This document shows positions 49,660-61,290 of a stretch of 64,000 bases of DNA, piece after piece (the first letter of the stretch is position 1; every line of letters begins with the position of its first letter). The stretch lies in the NCBI GenBank assembly GCA_024699855.1, contig JAMPIQ010000001.1, positions 17,360,001 through 17,424,000 on the forward strand, written 5' to 3'. The position numbers and the translations under genes are program-made. Source of the stretch: Aphelenchoides besseyi (Eukaryota; Nematoda; Chromadorea; Rhabditida; Aphelenchoididae). The notes beneath the pieces are model-generated. The model did not search any database. It saw only the letters and a list, made by a program, of their open reading frames with translations, and was not told the DNA's origin.

Positions 49660-50650
49660 TTAACAGCGATTACGTTGCTTCTTTCTCGGCGGCAACTCCT
49701 CTTCGTATTCGATGTTCAATCCCCGACCGGAGTCCTCGATGTCTTCACTTTCTTCTCCGTCAGACTCCTCGAAGTCCTCAATGAACTGGCGATCCGGTCC
49801 ATCGACCTGCAAATCAGGGACCAAATGTTCCATTAAAGCAAATCACTCACTTCTTCTTCCTCCGATTCCAATTCCTCTTCTTCTTCTTCGTCCTCCACTT
49901 CTTCGGTCTCGTCGAGAAGCCGCTCGAATGCTCGTTGATTGAAGTTGTACATATCGCCGTAGGTTCCCTGTTTGAGTCGATTCAACAGCTCCTTCTCGAT
50001 TGCATTGTCCAATTTGGCGGCATTCAGCGCCTTCTCTTCCTTTCGAACTTCTCGACGCTCCGTCTTTCGCGGAACGGTGACGATCTTCGGTTGTCTGAAA
50101 CCCTGAATATGACCTCGGAATCAACACCAATAACCGACCGTGCTTTCAACTCCATTTTCCGCATTCGAATAAGATATTGATGAATACGAACCAGACGAGC
50201 TTTGCATTTCTGTCTCACAAATTCTTCCCAGTGAATTAGATTATCGCTGATCTGTTGAATTGCTTCGGTCATGTTCCGTTTGAGTTTGACCTTCTCCCAC
50301 AAACGATCCGGAAAATGACTTCGCTCCACGACTTTCATGTACAAATAGCAGACTCCTGAACTCGAAATCACATCAACTGATCCATGAACTCACCGTTCTC
50401 TTCACGCACCGTCGCATATTGACTGTTAGCCAATGGACATGCTCGTCGAGTGCACAGGCCGGTCAAATTGTATTCGTTTCGACAGAACTTTTGGGTTTTG
50501 CTGCTGAAATGCGAACCGATTGATGCGAACAAAAAGCCTTTTAACTCACTTGATTTTGTACGAGCAATGACCGTTCCCTAAAACCCCAATAAGCTTTAAC
50601 TATGATAACAACTCACCTATGATATTCCAAGTAATATCGTCGCTTTGCAT
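49660..50650 (-). CDS. mak-16: MAK16 ribosome biogenesis factor
   Basis: Nucleolar protein required for maturation of the 60S ribosomal subunit. ATG at 50650 ([12 protein letters not shown]), a small exon, then [98 protein letters not shown] and [17 protein letters not shown]. These blocks match MAK16 in order. The conserved cysteines of the N-terminal part are present. The C-terminus is highly acidic (Glu-rich, 49850-49910) and ends with a basic cluster (RKKQRNRC), as in other MAK16 proteins. Short introns throughout. Housekeeping gene; not linked in an obvious operon. Confidence 0.95.
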
Positions 50651-51094
50651 CTCGAAAACGCGTTTAATCAACTGAACAATCCGATTTCTTTGGCTTTGCT
50701 CCTCACAAGCAAGCTGCAACGTTTAGCCACTCGTCTCGAAATCGATTGTCTTGGAACCCGAAATGAGCACTGAAATCGTTTTGTTATTGTACAGAATAGT
50801 AACAGCACGTTCTGGTAACAGCCCCGTTTCACTGGTCGTTGAGTTCATATTTGGGGGAAAAGGTAATGTTTGATTGTCGGATTCTCACTTTTCCTTCAGC
50901 AGCTGAACAAAGTTCGCAAGGTCGCCACATAATTCGTGCGAAAGAGAAGGTGGTCGTGTCTGTGAAACGCTCACTGTACGCTCCTGCCATTTCTTGTACG
51001 TTTTGATTTTATCGTTTTTCGCAGTTGCGACTCATCAATCGCTCATAACCGTCAGTTTGCAGAATTGCCGCCCTTTTCGTTCACCGCAAAAACG
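50651..51094. other. Divergent intergenic region
   Basis: About 440 bp between the MAK16 and FAAH starts, which diverge. Probably a shared promoter region. No open frame or RNA recognised. Confidence 0.5.
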
Positions 51095-53176
51095 ATGGGA
51101 AACATGATGGTAAGTGCAGTTGAAAGCGGTCTCATACCAAACAGTCCGACGACGTTGTTTCTCGGTGTCGTTTGGTTTTGTTTTGTTTCTTATTTTACGG
51201 TTCGTTGGCTTGTTTTGCAGGTGCATCGAACACCCTTTGATTCTCATTGAATTGGTTCGCCATTTTAGCCGTGGAGTCATAGAACGATGTCGCAGTCGCT
51301 GATCAACGAAAATGAAAAGAAACGTCAAAGTCGTTTTCAAGCAGCTCGAATTCGTTGTGAAGATCTGAACGTGGAGACTCGAAATGAAATCCTATCGTTA
51401 GACTTCTTTCAACTCAGAGGTGACTTCTGAGCCATGATTTCTTTCTATTTTGTTCAGATGCCCTTCAAACCGATAAGTACAATGCTGAGACCGTTCTGAA
51501 AGCTTTCACTTGGAAAGCTTTGGAAGTTCAAGAGGAAATCAATTGTGTTGCCGAGTTTCTGATCGAATCCTACGAGAAAGCTCGGGAACTCGATTCCAAG
51601 TACTACGGAAAATCAAACAAACCACCACTCTACGGTCTTCCATTCAGCGTTAAAGGAAACTTCCACGTAAACTGATGCGTATAACACAAGAGTGCTACTT
51701 ACACTTTAGGTGGCAAATTACGATTGTTGTGTTGGATTAACTAAGTATTTGAACGACCCAAAGCCTTCGGATTGTACGATCGTTACTGCACTGTTTTCTC
51801 TTGGAGCCGTTCCTTTTGTTCTGACCAACATTCCTCAGGCTCTTCTGAGTTTCGTTTGCTCCAATCCGGTCTATGGAACAACAAAAAATCCTCACGCTCA
51901 TGATCGGTCTGTTCAAACATCTGTCTTTGTTTTTTATTCCTCTTTTAGAATTCCTGGTGGCAGTTCAGGTGGCGATGCTGCTATTGTCGCAGCCAAAGCT
52001 TCTTCATTCGGTACTGGTAGTGATTTGGCCGGAAGTCTTCGTATTCCGGCCGCAATGTGCGGAATCGTGTCGTTGAAGCCGACGGAACATCGATTCTCAA
52101 TTCGAAATTGCGTCGGCGGAGTCCCGGGTCGAGGTCGGATGGCGCTGGGAACTGGCTTCTTTACACACACGGTTGATGAGCAGATTTACTTGTTGGAACA
52201 AATTCTCAAAAATGATTATCTCCATCTGACTAGTCCTCGTCATATTCCTCTTCCCTTGCGTCTCGACATTGTTGATCAAACGGTCAAGAAAACGCTTCGA
52301 ATCGGCTATTTCGAAGACGACGGATTCCTGAAAGCAACTCCCGGGTAATTTCATTTCGCACCTTTTGATTTCATCTCGACTTTCAGTTGTGCCCGAGTAG
52401 TCCGTGAAACAGTAGAGAAGTTGAAAGCTGCCGGTCACGAGCTCGTTCTTTTCAAAGTTCCACGACCGTACGATGCCGCCGAACTTTGCTACAAATCGAT
52501 TATGACCGATGGTGGAAGCTATTTGTGCAAACTGTACAGCCGGGAGATTGTGGATCAGTACATGAAAGCATTTGTGTTCATGATCAGTGTAAGTCAAAGC
52601 TTCAGTCTCTACTTAAACCTCGATTTCAGACTCCTTTGTGGGTTCGTTACGCGGCGTCGATGTTCCTTAAATTGATTTCACCACAAGCCGCCGTTCTCAC
52701 TCGTTCATACGTCAAGTCCATCGAAGAACTTCGTTTGAATCAGGAGCATGTCGACACGTACACCGAGGAGTACTTCGATTTGTGGAATGAAATGAAAATC
52801 GACGGTTTGATTTGCCCATCGTTTTGTGTTCCACCAGTCGAACACAAATATCCGTCGCTTCTCGGAGCGTGTGGTTTCGCTACCGGCTTCGTGAATATGC
52901 TCGACTTTCCCTCTGGTGTTGTGCCGGTCGATTCGTGGACTAAACAAGACGACGAAGATGTTCAGAACGAATCCGTTTGGCCGGTTGGTAAGTTCAACTC
53001 TTGAATGTTGGTTATAATCGGTTGATTAGGAAAGAACTTCGTTTTGAAGTTTATGCGTGAGGCGTCGGTTGGAGCTGTTGGATTGCCGTTGTCCGTTCAA
53101 GTTGTCACTCGACCTTGGCACGAAGAACAATGTTTGGCGATCATGAAGATCGTCGAAAACGTGTGGAATCAGAATT
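51095..53176 (+). CDS. faah-1: Fatty acid amide hydrolase
   Basis: Membrane-anchored amidase-signature serine hydrolase that degrades N-acylethanolamines. ATG at 51095. The N-terminal span (LFLGVVWFCFVSYFTVRWLV) joins across a 46-nt intron (51223-51268) to PWSHRTMSQSLINENEKKRQ. Then KAFTWKALEVQEEINCVAEF, catalytic Lys in LYGLPFSVKGNF, SDCTIVTALFSLGAVPFVLT and SNPVYGTTKNPH. Ser-Gly motif PGGSSGGDAAI gives the middle Ser, and GSDLAGSLRIPAAMCGI has the nucleophile Ser. In mammalian FAAH the oxyanion loop is IGGS; here it is LAGS. RIGYFEDDGF, DGGSYLCKLYSREIVD, LDFPSGVVPV and VGLPLSVQVV follow, matching mammalian FAAH to the end. The stop is at 53174-53176. The intron-exon pattern is regular with short introns. 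Confidence 0.93.
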
Positions 53177-53286
53177 AGAATGCTTGTTCAGCCACTAAGT
53201 AGTAAACGCTAATTTATTGTCACATATCACTACAAACAATCGTGTGAATAAATCGAAATTATTATCCAATTGATGAATCAATCGTT

Positions 53287-54473
53287 CTACTCCTCGAAAG
53301 GCGGATACAACGGATGGCCTTTGGCGCTGAAGATCTCCGATCAGATCGGTTACAAATTGAAAGAACTTACAATGAGAACGAAAAGAGTCGAACGTCCTCG
53401 TTGATTTCCGTATCAAAACGTTTCATATCCTCATCACTGATCTCAAAATCAAAAATGTTGAAATTCTCTTCCACACGTTTCGGATTCGACGACTTCGGAA
53501 TGACGGAAATTTTCTGTTGAATCAAATGGCGGAGAAGAATCTGAGCCGGAGTCTTGTTGTACTTCTTCGCCAACTCCTGAACCAGCGGATGGCAAAGACA
53601 GTCGCAGTCCGAATATTCGCCTAAATCGTGATTGAATGTCGATTGGAATCAGTCCGCATACCCGGTCCGAATCCAGCCTTACGATTTGGGCTTCCCAAAG
53701 TCGCGTACGAAGTCACGCTAATATTCAGTTTTCTACACAAATCTACGAGTTTGCGTTGTCTATGATGAATATGGAGTTCGATCTGAAAACATAGTCAAGA
53801 ATCTAATCAAAGTCCTTACTTGAAGATTGTGAGGTTTAATTTCGGCTTCGTCGTACAACTTTTGCAATTGATCACAACGGAAATTTGAGACTCCGATTGC
53901 TCGCAACTTCTTTTCCTTGTAGAACTTCTCCATCACTTTCCAAGTCTCAATGTGCGGAGTGTTGTCGAAAACGTTTTGTCCTTTGTGGTCCTTCAAAAAT
54001 CCACCATCAGGTCCTTTCTAAAACCTGCGATTACATTCAAAGACCATGCAATCACTCACCTGAACACTGCACTGATTGTGAATCAGGTAAAGATCAATGT
54101 AATCGGTTCTCAGATTTTTGAGTTGTTTCTGAATCAAAGCGGCGGCATCGTCCGGTTTGTGGTAATGAAACGGGAGTTTAGTCACTAAGAAGACGTCTTC
54201 GCGCTTCAGCTGCCCGTCCTTGAAATAGGTCTCCAGAAACTCGCCAATCGTTTCCTCGTTTCCATAGGCCTTAAACAACGAAAATGTACAACAAACCAAA
54301 TCACTTACAAATGCCGTGTCGATGTAGCGATAGCCGATGTCGAACGCCGTTTTCAACGCATCAAAAACCTCTTTCTTGTCCTTCGATTGCCAAGTTCCGA
54401 TTCCAATCAAAGGTTGAATAACACCGTTGCTCAATTTGACAGTGTACGTAGCGGCTTTGCTTGCGAGAGACAT
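53287..54473 (-). CDS. Aldo-keto reductase
   Basis: NADPH-dependent carbonyl reductase of the AKR superfamily. ATG at 54473 (MSLASKAATYTVKLSNGVIQ). Barrel segments with the catalytic tetrad: Asp and Tyr in GYRYIDTAFAYGNE, Lys in VFLVTKLPFHYHK, His in DYIDLYLIHN. Also HIETWKVMEKFYKEKKLRAI, GVSNFRCDQL, then KISVIPKSSNPKRVEENF (cofactor 2'-phosphate binding) and DEDMKRFDTEINED. The last exon ends AKGHPLYPPFEE at 53287. Exons join with short introns; one small exon (53613-53790 region) reads HLHHRQRKLVDLC and SVTSYATLGSPN. The substrate cannot be predicted. It lies 358 bp downstream of the Nudix gene on the same strand. Confidence 0.9.
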
Positions 54474-54831
54474 TTCGGTAACTTTAATTGACAAACAATT
54501 CAAAGAAAAAGCAAGAACTCTGTCAATCACACACAAACAACAAATGTTTTTCAATGGAAAGTTCGCAAAACAAGCTCAGAACTTTTGGTGCTTACAAAAA
54601 CAGTGAGATCGTTTGAGTCGTCGAACACAAAATGTTCTCAGCAATGAAGCCTTGATGGCAATGAGTTTCTCTACAAACTACAAATCTCCACAGGAGACTT
54701 CGAACATACGAAAATAACTATTGAAGAGGCGCACAAACTTCACTGTTCACACTACGAAATAGAAACACGTTGTCATCAAAATGTTCCTAAGACTTTTATT
54801 CTTCAATAATACTAAGACATTGGAAATATGT
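54474..54831. other. Spacer between Nudix and aldo-keto reductase genes
   Basis: 358 bp between two same-strand genes. AT-rich, no open frame of note. Compatible with an operon spacer or a small promoter. Confidence 0.45.
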
Positions 54832-56210
54832 TCACGATTCAAATAACCACCGTTTTATCATTTGATGGGCGATAGCACCTTTTGGCGGAATGTACAAAAG
54901 AGAAGAGGGGTCCACATCTAACGATTTTCCGGCTTGTAACTGTCGAATCCATCTCAACGGTTCCTTGAGCATCGGATCGGCTTGGGTCTTTTCGTATGCT
55001 GCTCGGACCTCGTCTCGTTCGAACCATTGAGCGGCTTCCAATTCGTCTCGACTAATGTCCAACTAAAGAGAAAAAAGCTCACAAAGATAAAAATAAATAC
55101 CTACCGACTGGTCCGGATCACCAATGGCCGTGAATCCGACCATCAGAGATGAGAAGGGCATTGGCCATGGCTGACTGAGATTAAGAGCTCGAATGCCTTG
55201 AACTTCGATTCCGACTTCTTCTGCTACTTCTCGATGTACCGTTTCTTCCAACGTTTCACCCAACTAAAACTCAAAAGTCGAAGAATTTAAATACGAGATT
55301 ACCGAAGCAAAACCCGCAACATTCGTATAAACCGTAGGGACCGAACTTTGATGTCGAACGAGTAAACACCGTTCGTTGGCTTCGTCGCGAACCAAACAAA
55401 TAGCCACTGGTGATAACTGAAATCACAAAAGTAAACAATTTTGAGAATTTACGTACCGTCGGATAGTAATCTCTTTCGCATCGAATACAACGAGCAGCAC
55501 ATTTTGAGATACGTAAACGCAGAGGTGAAGTGCAAGTCGGACAACGTCGAAAGATCATGTACCATCGAGTTAGGGCTTGAAACTAAAAACTAACAGTTGA
55601 ATCAGCAAAAGCCTTTGAACTTACTCGAGCCAACAGAAATCGATCTTCTTCGCTTGTCAGACTCAACATCGCCATTCGCAGATTTTCGAATCGACCACCC
55701 AACTCCGAAGATAACTGTCCTCTCAACTGTCGAGCATCAATTCCGCTATCCACCGGTGGTTCCATTGTGCGAATCGCAATGCCGAAGATCGGTCTCTAAA
55801 TCAAAAAGTCCAGACTCCAACAAGAAGTCACTTACGTAGTCGTTGTGCTCAATCGATGGTTCGGCCAGTCCCAGAAGACAAGAGTTGATCTCCGGATGAA
55901 GATCCAGACCGTAGAGATTCAATTTAGTTCGTAGATCTAAAGACAATCAAAAACCAAAATAGAAATAAAACCAACCGGCAGTCTCGAATTGGACGAGCTC
56001 CATCGAATGACCATCTTTCTTCACCAATGGCTCTTTGTCGATCATGACCACCGCCTTGGACTGCTCGAATTCTGCTTCCAGTGCGTGATCGTTCTGTTGC
56101 CAGTAATCGAACAAACGTACCCGACTAACATAATTCGAACTGCTCGCCATTCGAAGACCGAATCTCCGCATCGTTGGCAACAAAATCGAACAGTTCGAGC
56201 AGAACAACAT
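54832..56210 (-). CDS. Nudix NADH pyrophosphatase (NUDT12/NUDT13 type)
   Basis: Hydrolyses NAD(P)H or related dinucleotides. ATG at 56210, preceded by a TTTCAG acceptor. The N-terminal region ([18 protein letters not shown]) is followed by the NUDIX-like N domain ([20 protein letters not shown]). A zinc ribbon is present ([12 protein letters not shown] and [15 protein letters not shown]). The Nudix box is canonical: [18 protein letters not shown] fits GX5EX7REVxEExGI. The diagnostic NADH-pyrophosphatase motif follows 15-20 residues later as [12 protein letters not shown]. The end is [12 protein letters not shown]. Five or six short introns. The presence of the zinc ribbon and SQPWPMP is decisive for the subgroup. 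NUDT12 versus NUDT13 is not resolved; ankyrin repeats are absent, which favours the shorter forms (ndx-9-like). Confidence 0.9.
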
Positions 56211-56780
56211 TTATCCTGAAATAAACTCAAATCAACACGCGAATACACGAAGCTCGAGGATCAAAAGCTCGAAATTGCCGACCAATCGAAAACAAAAACA
56301 CTTCGACGGGAGTTGCCGCCGTCTTCGGAGAACAATTGAAAGAAAATCGTTTTGATCTACGCTTTGCTTCTGCTAATAACCTCCGATCATCTCATGTTGT
56401 CCGACAATTTACTGCTAATCATAAGTCTGTGGTTATTCGGACGCTTTTCATTCGAAGGTTTCTTATTCGTAGTCCGATGACTGTTATCACTTCTGACCTT
56501 TTGATCAACACTTCTATTTTCTTCAAACTCCGAAATGATAACTTCAATGGCCGAACTTACAATTCGACGGCGACGTTCCCGTGGCGAAAATTCCTTTCGC
56601 TTCGTCGTAACCGTTGGCTTTCAGTTCTCATTCGCGGCGGCTGCTCACCAGCGAGCGCAACGGCTTTCTTCTCGTGGGTGTGTGCTCGTTGATAAACAAT
56701 TGGAAGAGTGAGCGTGAATCATGTTTGATCGTGTTGATGATTTCTTTTTCAATCGCCATTTTCAGTTTCCGATTTTTGCC
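56211..56780. other. Divergent intergenic region
   Basis: About 570 bp between the Nudix gene and the capping protein gene, divergently transcribed. The open frame at 56336-56692 is low in complexity and unsupported. A TTTCAG at about 56766 precedes the capping protein ATG. Confidence 0.5.
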
Positions 56781-57813
56781 ATGACAACCGAGGAGATGGT
56801 CACGGACACGGAGAAGCTGCGCATTGCCGCCCAACTCGTTCAGGAAGCGCCGCCGGGCGAATTCAACGAAGTTTGGAACGATGTTCGTGTTCTGCTCAGC
56901 GACGACAACCTCATGAGTCAATGCACACCAGCGGTTGCTCAATACCACAAGGACCAGTTAATGGCTGTTCGCTATGGCAACGATCAACATCAAGTGAGTT
57001 TCGTTTCAATTTTTTGTTTTCACTGCTTCCTTAGACTCTGCTGACCAACTACAATGAGCTGCCCGAAGGACGTTTCTTCGATCCGGTCACCAAGAAGTCG
57101 TTCAAATTCAATTTCATGTCCAAAGTCGCCTCGGACGTTCAACCATTTGAGCCGCCGCATGTTGACGAAAAGTTGGAGATCTTTCGCAAAGCCGTACAAA
57201 CGGTTTGTCTTATTGATCTTAATTTTGCTTATTTTCAAGTTCAGGAGCTTGATTCCTACATTCAAGAGCACTATCACAAGTCGGGTGTTGGTGTTGTTTT
57301 CGTTTACAACGGTCATTTGGCAATCACTATTGAATCACACTTATTCCAACAGAAAAACTATTGGTATGTCTTCGAGCTCCTCATTCTTCTCATTAGGTTT
57401 ACAGGAATGGTCGTTGGCGTTCTCAATGGGAAATCCCGCCGTTGGACAAAAACACGACCATTGAAATCAAAGGAATCTCACGAATCAACGTTCACTACTA
57501 CGAAGACGGCAACGTTCAATTGTGCACCAAGAAGGATTTGACCGCTCAAGCCAAATACTCATCAGATGCCAACGAAACGGCGAAGAACGTTCTCGCCGCC
57601 ATCGAAAAAGCAGAATCGCATTTTGAGGTAAGCCACTGGAATTACGCTTCAACTCTTAAGTTCTTGTTTTAGAACGCGGTGTTGCAAAACTACAACGTTA
57701 TGTCGGATAACACGTTCAAGATGCTCCGTCGACGACTACCGATTACTCGGTCCAAATTCGATTGGCAAAACTGTCATTCCTATCGCATTGCACAGGAAAT
57801 CAAACCGCAGTAA
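56781..57813 (+). CDS. cap-1: F-actin-capping protein subunit alpha
   Basis: Alpha subunit of the heterodimer that caps actin barbed ends. ATG at 56781 (MTTEEMVTDTEKLRIAAQLV). Then EAPPGEFNEVWNDVRVLLSD, LLTNYNELPEGRFFDPVTKK, KLEIFRKAVQTELDSYIQEH, VVFVYNGHLAITIESHLFQQ, NYWNGRWRSQWEIP, GISRINVHYYEDGNVQLCTK. The C-terminal tentacle region matches too (FKMLRRRLPITRSKFDWQNC and ends EIKPQ at 57813). Full length with five short introns. AATAAA about 150 bp downstream. The next gene starts 259 bp away on the same strand after an acceptor adjacent to its ATG, suggesting an operon pair. Confidence 0.96.
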
Positions 57814-58072
57814 TGGAAACGACTTCATTCGCCTTCACTGCTTAATTATTTCTCTATGCTTGTAATTCTATCCTTTTTCTAACGTTTTGGTCATCTGTTC
57901 CGGAGCTGTAAACAAAACCCTTCTCTTTTCGATTGTTTTAGCTTGATTCAACTGTTTGTGCGTAATAAACGTTCTGTACCAGAAGGCTGTGATTCGATTA
58001 TCAACTAGTTCAAATGACTATGAAGATTATCTGATTCCCAATTTCACTGCACATTCAAAAGTTTTCTCTCAG

Positions 58073-58786
58073 ATGGCATCACATGCAGCCGTTGCATTTC
58101 TTTTGAACGGAAACGATAACTCAATGTCCAACGACACCGAATTGATGTCAAACGAAACGACCAGTTCGTCCACAACTCTTCTGACTACAACGCTCCTTCC
58201 CACGACCACTCTTCCAACCACAACGGCAATCAACACGACGATCTCAACCACAACTCTCAGCACAACTCTTTCGCCATTAAGCACAACAAGCGAACCACCG
58301 GCAGATTCGCATTTTCTTTTCGCTTTCTGTACAATTCTTTTCTTTGTGGCCATAGCACTGGTTGTTAAGATCATTTACTCGAATCGCAAAAAGTAAGTCA
58401 AACTGCTTCTATTTATCCAATATTTTGTTCAGGTATCACAACTTGGCTCCGAATATGCCGAGTTGGCGTTTGAGTGCTTCGCGTACCTCCGGTTATGCAC
58501 CAAACGGTTTCGTTCAAAGCTCGTCGTCACGCGGGAGTCGTGGGAGCTCGGGATTCGGCTCCGCATTCTACACGGCCGTTCCACCGTCAACAAATGCTCG
58601 GTTACATCAACAGCAACACGATGCGTTTGTTGGTGATCAGAACGCTCAGCTGGAATTCGAACGGCAGTTCTTCGCCGACGACGATGCAACGGCTGAACAA
58701 GAGAACCGAGTGAGTTACGTTCGAAAGCTCATTGACTTCTTATTTTAATCCTTCAGGTTGGATCCCGATTGGAATTGCGACGATAA
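58073..58786 (+). CDS. Thr/Ser-rich single-pass membrane protein
   Basis: ATG at 58073 lies directly after TTTCTCTCAG, a good splice (probably trans-splice) acceptor. About 210 residues. The N-terminal half is Thr/Ser/Asn-rich with several potential N-glycosylation sites (NDTE, NETTS, NTTIS) and mucin-like runs of Thr (58140-58290). One membrane span (FLFAFCTILFFVAIALVVKI) is followed by a basic stop-transfer (YSNRKK). The cytosolic part is Ser/Gly/Gln-rich (SSSSRGSRGSSGFGSAF, HQQQHDAFVGDQNAQLEFER) and ends RLELRR. No N-terminal signal peptide is obvious. No family recognised. A cell-surface mucin-like role is inferred only from composition. Confidence 0.7.
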
Positions 58787-59234
58787 GCGATGTGAAACCC
58801 ACAAATCCTCACGAACTCAGAACGGTTAGAAATTACCGCGTTGAATCTCGACTCCTCACTTTCCACACAGACACTCCATTACCTGCATCATTTGGTTGTG
58901 CTTGGCACATTTACGGTCACTACTTTGTTTGTAATTCTATGGGTTTGGACTCCCTCTTGAAATCGGTTTATTGACTTGAAATTGCATTTGTTTCCTATTT
59001 GTTCGATGTAAATAAAACACTCCAACGGTTGAAGGTTTGTTCGTTTATCGACACGAATATACAGAATTAATGATCTATTAACGAAAATTTTACAATATCA
59101 CTTTAAAGTATTAGGGATAAAAGATCGTTTGGCTCGCATTTCTTTTATTGTACGACAAACCAAAAGCTTTAAAGAATAGAACGGGTGCTAGTTATATATA
59201 TAGAATCTTACGATTAATCCGAACTTCAACCCAT
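58787..59234. other. 3' region between convergent genes
   Basis: About 450 bp holding the 3' UTR of the membrane protein (AATAAA near 59011) and that of the OTUD5-like gene. AT-rich, no gene recognised. Confidence 0.5.
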
Positions 59235-60303
59235 TCATTTGGAAGATCCCGACGCATCATGATGTGGACGTTCCTTCGAGTTTTGTGGCTTCGCGCGACG
59301 TTGATCGGATTTGCGTTCGGTTTGTTCGAGAAACTCCAAATACGATTCGTTTTCGATCTAAATTCAACGCATAGAGTCTCCGCGTTTCTGCGATTGATTC
59401 TTACTTGTCGAACGAGCTCTTCTTCCGTACGCTCCCAATCGGTGGCCCTCAACTTGTCCTTGAGCATGGCTTCTTCAATGTGCTGACGTTCTGATGCCAA
59501 CGTCGCTTCTTTGATCAGATTTCGATCCGCTTGACCGGGAACATGACCGGGCAGTCCGAGACCAACACCAATGGTCGGAGTGTAAGGATCGACTACCGAG
59601 TTGTAGTGAACACTTCCGTGATAAGAAAGACGAATTGGTGGATTCTCTTGTCCGGCATTAGCTTCGCGACTAATCGGATGGAAAGTATTGATGGGCTCTG
59701 AAATCTTCAAATGAGTTTCAAGCCAAACCAACGAAGATACCAGTGTGATATTCGTAGATTTCAATTGGACGTAAAAAAATCTCGGAGATCGCTTGAAGTT
59801 CCACATGATTGCCGTGCACATCGACGTTTCGTTTGCGAGCCAAGTACTCGGTGAAGTCTTCGGTGATGAATTGCGAAAAATGATCGCGATTACCGGCGAT
59901 ATAGTCCATGCACAAGCGACGAACATCGAAATGCATCTCCTCATCGCCGTAGATTTGGTCGGCAACCGCACGAAACATACAGGCGCCATCACCTTTGACG
60001 ACCTTCACGTTAAAGCCGCGATTCTTCTTCATGCTTTCAACGAATGAAACCTCGAGCTAAAACCAGAAACTAACACCAAAATTTACGTGCTTAACCGACC
60101 TCATCGTCTTTGAATCCCGGTCCATATTCGTCGTCCGAATTCAAAGTTTCCACCGGATTGGCCAACGCATTCGATGGTCCCGGACGTTGTTCAACACGAT
60201 CAAGACGTTCGAGGCGCTCCAACGATCGTTCTTCCTTCTTCTTCACCTTCTGACCATGATCGCCCTTCAGATGACTCTTCTTCACTTTCGGCAAAATCGT
60301 CAT
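59235..60303 (-). CDS. OTU deubiquitinase, OTUD5-like
   Basis: Cysteine protease that removes ubiquitin chains. ATG at 60303 (MTILPKVKKSHLKGDHG), shortly after a TTGCAG acceptor. Basic and Glu-rich N-terminal region, then ESMKKNRGFNVKVVKGDGAC with the catalytic Asp-Gly-Ala-Cys, MFRAVADQIYGDEEMHFDVR, CMDYIAGNRDHFSQFITEDF, GNHVELQAISEIFLRPIEIY, EPINTFHPI, SYHGSVHYNSVVDPYTPTIG with the catalytic His, and GVGLGLPGHVPGQADRNLIK. The C-terminal helix (LRATDWERTEEEL) and ESYLEFLEQTERK match the end of OTUD5. The order and spacing follow human OTUD5 closely, so the assignment is firm. Fifth in a minus-strand run after two Yippee genes. Confidence 0.93.
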
Positions 60304-60682
60304 GTTCACTGAGCGATTAGAAACCTGCAATTTCGAAGGTAAATGTTCACATCATAACCAAGATATCCCAACGGCTCTCAACCGCTAGTTCACGTGATAA
60401 CACGAGATCGATGAGAAATGTCGTTTATTAACACGAACCCCAATAACATTAGTCAACGACCTGTTCAATAAGTTAAACGAAAATAAATAACACACAAACC
60501 AACAGAGCTCGCACCTAATGCACAACTTGCGAAATCAAATTTACGACATGAGAATACTTGGGATGATAATCGGTGCGGAAAGAAGATCAGATCGTGGATG
60601 AGCGACCGGCAGAGCAACAGACAGATAAAGAAAGAGGACCGACAGGTTGGAGCAAAAACAAAATGACACCCAATTGATTTTC
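60304..60682. other. Spacer upstream of OTUD5-like gene
   Basis: 380 bp between the second Yippee stop and the OTUD5-like start, same strand. No coding content. Compatible with operon spacing or a short promoter. Confidence 0.45.
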
Positions 60683-61290
60683 TCAGTTCTCTTCGTTCGA
60701 TGAAACTCCGCTTTCGCTGTCCATCGATGACATCGAACCGCAATGTCGACGTGAGAACACGCACTGCGCCAAACTCGGATTCGACTCCTCGAGTACGCGA
60801 AGCAGCTTCTTCTCGAGCACCACGTAGCCTGCAATTCAAAATCTCACTCAACAAGAATTCAATGACTAAAAGCACCTTCTTTGTACGTCTGATTCGATTC
60901 ATACGCAAACTCGTATTCCCATCTGAAATTGAAATGTTAAACGCGAAGAAAAACCAATTTGTTTACCCCAATTTTGTGTTGCAAAGCGTACAGGAAACGT
61001 CTCTCACGATGTGTTGGCCTTAAACTCGAACAGTTAAAATAAGCGACAATTCAACCAACCGGTTATCATGTCTCTTTGTTGCAGCTCCGAGGTTTTGACG
61101 TTAACCACTCGACGAAACAGAAACGCGGGTCCTGATGCTCCTGAAAACGAACACTAAAGATCCACCAACAAGCTAACTGACCAGTAAACGAATCGGATAG
61201 ACATTCGTATTTGTTGGTCAAATAGTTCATACATTTGTAGCAATGAAAGGTGGTATCACCGCCCAAGTGCTCCAGAAAAATTCGGCCCAT
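60683..61290 (-). CDS. Yippee-like zinc-binding protein, copy 2, with C-terminal extension
   Basis: Small zinc-binding protein of the Yippee/YPEL family, whose members act around the centrosome, nucleolus and CTLH ubiquitin ligase. ATG at 61290 (MGRIFLEHLGGDTTFHCYKC). First zinc pair CYKC, then DSFTGASGPAFLFRRVVNV (the Yippee GRAYLF block). Second pair SCTLCNTKLGWEYEFAYESN, and TYKEG as in the family end. Exons: 61290 to about 61180, then about 61141-61042, 61023-60966, 60929-60882, and the last from about 60831 to 60683. In place of the usual short end, the last exon adds an extension (YVVLEKKLLRVLEESNPSLA) rich in Ser/Glu that ends SSNEEN. That extension is not typical of YPEL1-5. Tandem neighbour of copy 1. 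Confidence 0.83.
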
